From assembly GCA_930367205.1 (NCBI GenBank), contig OV884014.1:118365768-118429767 (forward strand): 64,000 bases of DNA, read 5' to 3'. The notes beneath the pieces were generated by a model. It ran no database searches. It had not been told where the DNA came from and was given only the letters and a program-made list of their open reading frames with translations. A program made the translations under genes and the position numbers. Shown here piece after piece: positions 55,015 through 64,000 of the stretch (position 1 is the stretch's first letter; every line of letters starts with the position of its first letter). Origin of the DNA: Acanthosoma haemorrhoidale. Lineage: Eukaryota; Arthropoda; Insecta; Hemiptera; Acanthosomatidae.

Positions 55015-56783
55015 CCTTATCATTGGCACTCATTATATCACGTGATACGATCGTATAATGAAAGTTACGAGTGAATATACTATTAAATAATGTCGATTAT
55101 GATAGTGTACCGCATCATTGGCACTCATTATATCACGTGATACGATCGTATGATTGAAGTCACGAGTGAATATAACATCAAATGATGTCAATTATGATAG
55201 TATTCCGTATCATAAGTACTCATTGTATCACGTGATACGATCGTATGATGAAAGTTACAAGTAAATATACTATTAAATGATGTCGATTATGACAGTGTAC
55301 CGTACCATTGGCACTCATAGTATCACGTGATACGATCGTATGATTGAAGTCACGAATGAATATAACATCAAATGATGTCGATTATGATAGTGTACCGCAT
55401 CATTAGCACACATTGTATCACGTGATACGATCGTATGATTAAAGTTACGAGTGAAGATAACATCAAATGATGTTGAATATGATTGTATAATGTATCATTA
55501 GCACTCATTGTTTCACGTGATACGATCGTATGATTAAAGTTACAGGTGAATATAACATCAAACGATGTCGATTATGATAGTGTACTGCATCATTGGCACT
55601 CAATATATCACGTGATACGATCGTATGATTGAAGTCACGAGTGAATATAACATCAAATAATGTTGAATATGATTGTATAATGTATCATTAGCACTCATTG
55701 TTTCACGTGATACGATCGTATGATTAAAGTTACAGGTGAATATAACATCAAATGATGTCGATTATGATAGTGTACCGCATCATTGGCACTCATTATATTA
55801 CGTGATACAATCGTATGATTGAAGTCACGAGTGAATATAACATTAAATGATGCTAAATATGATTGTATAGTGTATCATTAGCACTCATTGTTTCACGTGA
55901 TAGGATGGTATGATTAAAGTTACGAGTAAATATAACATCAAATGATGTTGAATACGATTGTACAATGTATCATTAGCACTCATTGTTTCACGTGATACTA
56001 TCGTATGATTAAAGTTGCAGGTGAATATAACATCAAATGATGTCGATTATGATAGTGTACCGCATCATTGGCACTCATTATATCACGTGATACTATCGTA
56101 TGATTGAAGTCACGAGTGAATATAACATCAAATGATGCTAAATATGACTGTATAGTGTATCATTAGCACTCATTGTTTCACGTGATACGATCGTATGATT
56201 AAAGTTACGAGTAAATATAACATCAAATGATGTCGAATATGATAATGTACCGTATCATTAGCACTCATTGTATCACGTGATACGATCGTATGATGAAAGT
56301 TACGAGTGAATATAACATCAAATGATGTCGATTATGATAGTGTACCGCATCATTTGCACTTATTATATCACGTGATACTATCGTATGATTGAAGTCACGA
56401 GTGAATATAACATCAAATAATGCTAAATATGATTGTAAAGTGTAGCATTGACACTCATTGTATCACGAGATACGATCGTATGATTGAAGTCACGAGTGAA
56501 TATAACATCAAATAATGCTAAATATGATTGTATAGTGTAGCATTGACACTCATTGTATCACGAGATACGATCGTATGATTTAAGTCACGAGTGAATATAA
56601 CATCAAATGATGTTGAATATGATTGTATAATGTATCATTAGCACTCATTGTTTCACGTGATACGATCGTATGATTAAAGTTACGAGTGAATATACTATTA
56701 AATGATGTCGATTATGATAGTGTACCGCATCATTGGCACTAATTGTATCACGTGAAACGATCGTATGATCAATGTTACGAGTT

Positions 56784-57884
56784 AACATAATAGGGCAAGA
56801 ATTATTGTACCAGCTATGAAATACGCATTTTTGTAAAATTCTACTTTTTGACGATATTTTTCTTGTTTTGGTATGAGGAAATCATAATTGTTCAAGAGCT
56901 AACGTACCAGCTATAAAATACTCTTATATGTAAAAATTTAACTTTTTGATGACATTTTCCTTGTTTTGGTATCAGGAGAACATAATAAGGCAGGAGCTAA
57001 CGTACTAGCTGAGAAATACGCATTTTTGTAAAAATTTGAGTTTTCGACGATATTTTCCTTGTTTTGGTATCAGGAGAACATAATGGGGCAGGAGCTAACG
57101 TACTAGCTATGAAATACGCATTTTCGAAAAATTCGACTTTTTGACGATATTTTCCTTGATTTTGTATTAGGAGAACATAATGGGGCAGGAGCTGACGTAC
57201 TAGCTATGAAATACGCATTTTTTAAAAATTCGACTTTTTGACGATATTTTCCTTGTTTTAGTATCAGGAGAACATAATGGGGCAGGAGCTAACGTACCAG
57301 CTATGAAATACGCATTTTTGTAAAAATTTGAGTTTTTGACGATATTTTCCTTGATTTCGTATCAGGAGAACATAAAAGAGCAGGAGCTAACGTTCCAGCT
57401 ACAAAAAACGCATTTTTGTAAAAATTTGAATTTTAGACGATATTTTCTTTGTTTTGGTATCAGGAGAACATAATGGGACAGGAGCTAACGTACCAGCTAT
57501 GAGATACCTATTTTTTTAAAATTTGACTTTTTGACGATATTTTCCTGGTTTTCGTATCAGGAGAACATAATGGGGCAGGAGCTAACGTACTAGCTATGAA
57601 ATACGCATTTTTGAAAAATTAAACTTTTTGACGATATTTTTTTCTTTTTCGTATCAGGAGAACATAATAGGGCAGGAGCTAACGTACCAGCTATGAAATA
57701 CGCATTTTTGTAAAAATTTGACTTTTGGACGATATTTTCTTTGTTTTGGTATCAGGAGAACATAATGGGATTGGAGGTAACGTACTAGCTCTAAATACGC
57801 ATTTTTGTGAAAATTCGACTTTTTGAAGTCATTTTTCTTGTTTTGGTATCAGGAGAACATAAAGGGGCAAGAGCTAACGTACAA
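56784..57884 (+). repeat. Satellite B array 9 (about 11.3 units)
   Basis: This 1101-bp type II array matches B10 at an offset of 5504 bp and shares private variants such as tattaggagaac near 57165 and gggattggaggtaacg near 57767. It lacks 98 bp near its right end (the gcaggtgctaacg unit) that B10 has, a clean one-unit difference inside an otherwise matching pair. Confidence 0.97.
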
Positions 57885-57904
57885 GATCATACGATCGTAT
57901 GATC
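57885..57904. repeat. B-to-A junction palindrome
   Basis: Perfect 20-bp palindrome at the B9/A10 joint, unchanged although B9 lost a unit close by. Confidence 0.95.
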
Positions 57905-58407
57905 AAAGTTACGAGTGAATATACTATTAAATGATGTCGATTATGATAGTGTGCCGCATCATTAGCAAACATTGTATCACATGATACGATTGTATGATTG
58001 AAGTTACGAGTGAATATAACATCAAATGATGTCGATTATGATAGTGTACCGCATCATTGGCACTCATTATATCACGTGATACGATCGTATGATTAAAGTT
58101 ACGATTGGAGATACTAATAAATGATGTTGAATATAATAGTGCACCATATCATTAGCACTTATTGTATCATGTGATACGATCGTATGATTAAAGTCACGAG
58201 TGAATATAACATCAAATGATGTTGAATATGATTGTATAATGTATCATTAGCACTCATTGTTTCACGTGATACGATCGTATGATTAAAGTTACAGGTGAAT
58301 ATAACATCAAATGATGCTAAATATGATTGTATAGTGTATCATTAGCGATCATTGTTTCACGTGATACGATCGTATGATTAAAGTCACGAGTGAATATAAC
58401 ATCAAAT

Positions 58408-60817
58408 GATGCTAAATATGATTGTATAGTGTATCATTAGCACTCATTGTTTCACGTGATACGATCGTATGATTAAAGTTACGAGTAAATATAACATCAA
58501 ATGATTTCGAATATGATAATGTACCGTATCATTAGCACTCATATTATGACATGATACGATCGTATGATAAAAGTTACGAGTGAATATAACATCAAATGAT
58601 GTTGAATATGATTGTATTATGTATCATTAGCACTCATTGTTTCACGTGATACGATCATAAGATTAAAGTTACGAGTAAATATAACATCAAATGATGTCGA
58701 ATATGATAATGTACTGTATCATTAGCACTCATTGTATCACGTGATACGATCGTATGATGAAAGTTACGAGTGAATATAACATCAAATGATGTCGATTATG
58801 ATAGTGTACCTTATCATTGGCACTCATTATATCACGTGATACGATCGTATAATGAAAGTTACGAGTGAATATACTATTAAATAATGTCGATTATGATAGT
58901 GTACCGCATCATTGGCACTCATTATATCACGTGATACGATCGTATGATTGAAGTCACGAGTGAATATAACATCAAATGATGTCAATTATGATAGTGTTCC
59001 GTATCATAAGTACTCATTGTATCACGTGATACGATCGTATGATGAAAGTTACAAGTAAATATACTATTAAATGATGTCGATTATGACAGTGTACCGTACC
59101 ATTGGCACTTATTATATCACGTGATACTATCGTATGATTGAAGTCACGAGTGAATATAACATCAAATAATGCTAAATATGATTGTAAAGTGTAGCATTGA
59201 CACTCATTGCATCACGAGATACGATCGTATGATTGAAGTCACGAGTGAATATAACATCAAATAATGCTAAATATGATTTTATAGTGTATCATTAGCACTC
59301 ATTGTTTCACGTGATACGATCGTATGATTAAAGTTACGAGTAAATATAACATCAAATGATTTCGAATATGATAATGTACCGTATCATTAGCACTCATATT
59401 ATGACATGATACGATCGTATGATAAAAGTTACGAGTGAATATAACATCAAATGATGTTGAATATGATTGTATAATGTATCATTAGCACTCATTGTTTCAC
59501 GTGATACGATCATAAGATTAAAGTTACGAGTAAATATAACATCAAATGATGTCGAATATGATAATGTACTGTATCATTAGCACTCATTGTATCACGTGAT
59601 ACGATCGTATGATGAAAGTTACGAGTGAATATAACATCAAATGATGTCGATTATGATAGTGTACCTTATCATTGGCACTCATTATATCACGTGATACGAT
59701 CGTATAATGAAAGTTACGAGTGAATATACTATTAAATAATGTCGATTATGATAGTGTACCGCATCATTGGCACTCATTATATCACGTGATACGATCGTAT
59801 GATTGAAGTCACGAGTGAATATAACATCAAATGATGTCAATTATGATAGTGTTCCGTATCATAAGTACTCATTGTATCACGTGATACGATCGTATGATGA
59901 AAGTTACAAGTAAATATACTATTAAATGATGTCGATTATGACAGTGTACCGTACCATTGGCACTTATTATATCACGTGATACTATCGTATGATTGAAGTC
60001 ACGAGTGAATATAACATCAAATAATGCTAAATATGATTGTAAAGTGTAGCATTGACACTCATTGCATCACGAGATACGATCGTATGATTGAAGTCACGAG
60101 TGAATATAACATCAAATAATGCTAAATATGATTGTATAGTGTATCATTAGCACTCATTGTTTCACGTGATACGATCGTATGATTAAAGTTACGAGTAAAT
60201 ATAACATCAAATGATTTCGAATATGATAATGTACCGTATCATTAGCACTCATATTATGACATGATACGATCGTATGATAAAAGTTACGAGTGAATATAAC
60301 ATCAAATGATGTTGAATATGATTGTATAATGTATCATTAGCACTCATTGTTTCACGTGATACGATCATAAGATTAAAGTTACGAGTAAATATAACATCAA
60401 ATGATGTCGAATATGATAATGTACTGTATCATTAGCACTCATTGTATCACGTGATACGATCGTATGATGAAAGTTACGAGTGAATATAACATCAAATGAT
60501 GTCGATTATGATAGTGTACCTTATCATTGGCACTCATTATATCACGTGATACGATCGTATAATGAAAGTTACGAGTGAATATACTATTAAATAATGTCGA
60601 TTATGATAGTGTACCGCATCATTGGCACTCATTATATCACGTGATACGATCGTATGATTGAAGTCACGAGTGAATATAACATCAAATGATGTCAATTATG
60701 ATAGTATTCCGTATCATAAGTACTCATTGTATCACGTGATACGATCGTATGATGAAAGTTACAAGTAAATATACTATTAAATGATGTCGATTATGACAGT
60801 GTACCGTACCATTGGCA
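58408..60817 (+). repeat. Nine-unit higher-order repeat (855 bp), about 2.8 copies
   Basis: aatgatttcg lies at 58500, 59355 and 60210, exactly 855 bp apart. The middle copy has a private attttatag near 59277. The pattern ends where cacttatt gives way to cactcata near 60818. Confidence 0.9.
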
Positions 60818-62287
60818 CTCATAGTATCACGTGATACGATCGTATGATTGAAGTCACGAATGAATATAACATCAAATGATGTCGATTATGATAGTGTACC
60901 GCATCATTAGCACACATTGTATCACGTGATACGATCGTATGATTAAAGTTACGAGTGAAGATAACATCAAATGATGTTGAATATGATTGTATAATGTATC
61001 ATTAGCACTCATTGTTTCACGTGATACGATCGTATGATTAAAGTTACAGGTGAATATAACATCAAACGATGTCGATTATGATAGTGTACTGCATCATTGG
61101 CACTCAATATATCACGTGATACGATCGTATGATTGAAGTCACGAGTGAATATAACATCAAATAATGTTGAATATGATTGTATAATGTATCATTAGCACTC
61201 ATTGTTTCACGTGATACGATCGTATGATTAAAGTTACAGGTGAATATAACATCAAATGATGTCGATTATGATAGTGTACCGCATCATTGGCACTCATTAT
61301 ATTACGTGATACAATCGTATGATTGAAGTCACGAGTGAATATAACATTAAATGATGCTAAATATGATTGTATAGTGTATCATTAGCACTCATTGTTTCAC
61401 GTGATAGGATGGTATGATTAAAGTTACGAGTAAATATAACATCAAATGATGTTGAATACGATTGTACAATGTATCATTAGCACTCATTGTTTCACGTGAT
61501 ACTATCGTATGATTAAAGTTGCAGGTGAATATAACATCAAATGATGTCGATTATGATAGTGTACCGCATCATTGGCACTCATTATATCACGTGATACTAT
61601 CGTATGATTGAAGTCACGAGTGAATATAACATCAAATGATGCTAAATATGACTGTATAGTGTATCATTAGCACTCATTGTTTCACGTGATACGATCGTAT
61701 GATTAAAGTTACGAGTAAATATAACATCAAATGATGTCGAATATGATAATGTACCGTATCATTAGCACTCATTGTATCACGTGATACGATCGTATGATGA
61801 AAGTTACGAGTGAATATAACATCAAATGATGTCGATTATGATAGTGTACCGCATCATTTGCACTTATTATATCACGTGATACTATCGTATGATTGAAGTC
61901 ACGAGTGAATATAACATCAAATAATGCTAAATATGATTGTAAAGTGTAGCATTGACACTCATTGTATCACGAGATACGATCGTATGATTGAAGTCACGAG
62001 TGAATATAACATCAAATAATGCTAAATATGATTGTATAGTGTAGCATTGACACTCATTGTATCACGAGATACGATCGTATGATTTAAGTCACGAGTGAAT
62101 ATAACATCAAATGATGTTGAATATGATTGTATAATGTATCATTAGCACTCATTGTTTCACGTGATACGATCGTATGATTAAAGTTACGAGTGAATATACT
62201 ATTAAATGATGTCGATTATGATAGTGTACCGCATCATTGGCACTAATTGTATCACGTGAAACGATCGTATGATCAATGTTACGAGTT

Positions 62288-63486
62288 AACATAATAGGGC
62301 AAGAATTATTGTACCAGCTATGAAATACGCATTTTTGTAAAATTCTACTTTTTGACGATATTTTTCTTGTTTTGGTATGAGGAAATCATAATTGTTCAAG
62401 AGCTAACGTACCAGCTATAAAATACTCTTATATGTAAAAATTTAACTTTTTGATGACATTTTCCTTGTTTTGGTATCAGGAGAACATAATAAGGCAGGAG
62501 CTAACGTACTAGCTGAGAAATACGCATTTTTGTAAAAATTTGAGTTTTCGACGATATTTTCCTTGTTTTGGTATCAGGAGAACATAATGGGGCAGGAGCT
62601 AACGTACTAGCTATGAAATACGCATTTTCGAAAAATTCGACTTTTTGACGATATTTTCCTTGATTTTGTATTAGGAGAACATAATGGGGCAGGAGCTGAC
62701 GTACTAGCTATGAAATACGCATTTTTTAAAAATTCGACTTTTTGACGATATTTTCCTTGTTTTAGTATCAGGAGAACATAATGGGGCAGGAGCTAACGTA
62801 CCAGCTATGAAATACGCATTTTTGTAAAAATTTGAGTTTTTGACGATATTTTCCTTGATTTCGTATCAGGAGAACATAAAAGAGCAGGAGCTAACGTTCC
62901 AGCTACAAAAAACGCATTTTTGTAAAAATTTGAATTTTAGACGATATTTTCTTTGTTTTGGTATCAGGAGAACATAATGGGACAGGAGCTAACGTACCAG
63001 CTATGAGATACCTATTTTTTTAAAATTTGACTTTTTGACGATATTTTCCTGGTTTTCGTATCAGGAGAACATAATGGGGCAGGAGCTAACGTACTAGCTA
63101 TGAAATACGCATTTTTGAAAAATTAAACTTTTTGACGATATTTTTTTCTTTTTCGTATCAGGAGAACATAATAGGGCAGGAGCTAACGTACCAGCTATGA
63201 AATACGCATTTTTGTAAAAATTTGACTTTTGGACGATATTTTCTTTGTTTTGGTATCAGGAGAACATAATGGGATTGGAGGTAACGTACTAGCTCTAAAT
63301 ACGCATTTTTGTGAAAATTCGACTTTTTGAAGTCATTTTTCTTGTTTTGGTATCAGGAGAACATAATGGGGCAGGTGCTAACGTACAAGTTATGAAATAC
63401 GCATTTTTGTAAAAATTCAACTTTTTTAAAATGTTTTCTTTGTTTTGGTATCAGGAGAACATAAAGGGGCAAGAGCTAACGTACAA
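62288..63486 (+). repeat. Satellite B array 10 (about 12.3 units)
   Basis: This 1199-bp type II array is the longer partner of B9. The extra 98-bp unit (gcaggtgctaacg, gtacaagttatg) lies at about 63367-63464, just before the last partial unit. It carries the same private variants as B9, near 62669 and 63271. Confidence 0.97.
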
Positions 63487-63506
63487 GATCATACGATCGT
63501 ATGATC
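63487..63506. repeat. B-to-A junction palindrome
   Basis: Perfect 20-bp palindrome at the B10/A11 joint. Confidence 0.95.
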
Positions 63507-64000
63507 AAAGTTACGAGTGAATATGACATCAAATGATGTCAAATATGATAGTGTGCCGTATCATTTGCACTTATTGTATCACGTGATACAATCGTATGAT
63601 TGAAGTTACAGTGAATATACTATTAAATAATGTCGATTATGACAGTGTACTGTATCATTGGCACTCATTGTATCACGTGATACGATCGTATGATTGAAGT
63701 CATGAATGAATATAACATCAAATGATGTCGATTATGATAGTGTGCCGCATCATTAGCACACATTGTATCACATGATACGATTGTATGATTGAAGTTACGA
63801 GTGAATATAACATCAAATGATTTCGAATATGATAATGAACCGCATCATTGGCAATCATTATATCACGTGATACCATCATATGATTGAAGTCACGAGTGAA
63901 TATAACATCAAATGATGTTGGATATGATTGTATAATGTATCATTAGCACTCATTGTTTCACGTGATACGATCGTATGATTAAAGTTACAGGTGAATATAA
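63487..64000 (+). repeat. Satellite A array 11 (open at right edge)
   Basis: The first 5.4 units of another A array are visible. They begin with the leader of A5-A8 (gacatcaaatgatgtcaaat) and include the 94-bp unit with gttacagtgaa near 63607. The array continues beyond the window, so its length class cannot be given. Confidence 0.96.

Larger units (their letters stand above)
53426..56783 (+). repeat. Satellite A array 9 (35 units + 33 bp)
   Basis: The length of 3358 bp is exactly 35 x 95 + 33. Units recur with a nine-unit period (855 bp) between about 53855 and 55014; for example aatgatttcg is at 53946 and 54801. At about 54985-55040 a chimeric unit marks the loss of one unit relative to A10. 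From 55012 on it is duplicated at an offset of 5504 bp in A10 and B10. Confidence 0.97.
57885..62287 (+). repeat. Satellite A array 10 (46 units + 33 bp)
   Basis: The length of 4403 bp is exactly 46 x 95 + 33. The first units resemble A4 (gcaaacattg, cacatgatacgattg), followed by one gattggagata-type unit at about 58100. From about 58408 to 60817 the nine-unit, 855-bp higher-order repeat runs for about 2.8 copies (aatgatttcg at 58500, 59355 and 60210). The remainder corresponds to A9 at an offset of 5504. Confidence 0.97.
55012..63366 (+). repeat. Composite A+B duplication (offset 5504 bp)
   Basis: The stretch 55012-57862 (most of A9 and B9) matches 60516-63366 (end of A10 and B10). Shared private variants include gatttaagtc near 56577/62081, tattaggagaac and gggattggagg. 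On the left the match is bounded by a chimeric unit and on the right by the one-unit difference between B9 and B10. Confidence 0.9.
1..64000. repeat. Continuous two-family satellite DNA block; no genes seen
   Basis: Every part of the window can be assigned by eye to one of two tandem repeats, A (95 bp) or B (97-98 bp), in 21 alternating arrays. A coding role is excluded structurally for A. The palindrome TCACGTGA puts a TGA on both strands of most units, and because 95 leaves remainder 2 on division by 3, that stop moves through all three frames within 285 bp. In B, TAA in gcTAAcg, TGA in ctaTGAaa and TAA in tgTAAaa fall in three different frames of most units. No tRNA, rRNA, transposase, terminal inverted repeat or telomeric repeat was seen. 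All units are head-to-tail. Confidence 0.97.

Noticed and set aside
1..64000. Short open reading frames starting with ATG, for example at position 1
   Set aside because: The frame from position 1 stops after ten codons. Stops recur in every frame because the 95-bp unit is not a multiple of three, and short ORFs repeat with the satellite, so none is supported as a gene.
1..64000. Inverted A or B units
   Set aside because: The palindromes make orientation look ambiguous locally, but flanking asymmetric landmarks (gcactcatt before, gaatataacatc after; aacataat and gacgatatttt in B) always appear in the same order. I found no inverted unit.

Overview
The whole 64-kb window is satellite DNA. I found no protein-coding gene, RNA gene or recognisable transposable element. 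Two unrelated AT-rich tandem repeats alternate, all copies in the same orientation. Family A has a 95-bp unit, is about 37% GC and fills about 52.9 kb (roughly 557 units). Family B has a 97-98-bp unit, is about 36% GC and fills about 11.1 kb (roughly 114 units). The family names are mine. This is eukaryotic heterochromatin-type sequence, such as a centromeric, pericentromeric or other large satellite block. The species cannot be read from it. CpG is not depleted in either unit (6 CpG per consensus A unit against about 3 expected), which fits a lightly methylated genome such as many invertebrates better than a vertebrate, but this is weak inference.

Layout: A1 1-1726, B1 1727-2730, A2 2731-5328, B2 5329-6624, A3 6625-7797, B3 7798-9390, A4 9391-14173, B4 14174-15079, A5 15080-18341, B5 18342-19247, A6 19248-30109, B6 30110-30918, A7 30919-37694, B7 37695-38502, A8 38503-51929, B8 51930-53425, A9 53426-56783, B9 56784-57884, A10 57885-62287, B10 62288-63486, A11 63487-64000. 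Both window ends lie inside A arrays, so the satellite continues beyond them.

The architecture is very regular. All ten A-to-B junctions share one breakpoint and all ten B-to-A junctions share another. Every closed A array is a whole number of 95-bp units plus 33 bp (n = 12 to 141), within 0-2 bp. Every B array is a whole number of about 97.5-bp units plus about 29 bp (n = 8 to 16). One ancestral A/B joint therefore seems to have been copied as a composite unit, after which the arrays grew and shrank only by whole repeats. Nested duplications of 5, 9, 21, 50 and 56 A units, composite A+B duplications, chimeric units and a conversion-like patch record this history.

Each typical A unit carries two overlapping 12-bp palindromes, TATCACGTGATA and ATACGATCGTAT. 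The first contains an E-box and matches the yeast CDEI/Cbf1 consensus. The B unit carries A/T tracts at roughly helical spacing. Two A units make 190 bp and two B units about 195 bp, close to a nucleosome repeat. A role in centromere or heterochromatin packaging is plausible, but the sequence alone does not show it.
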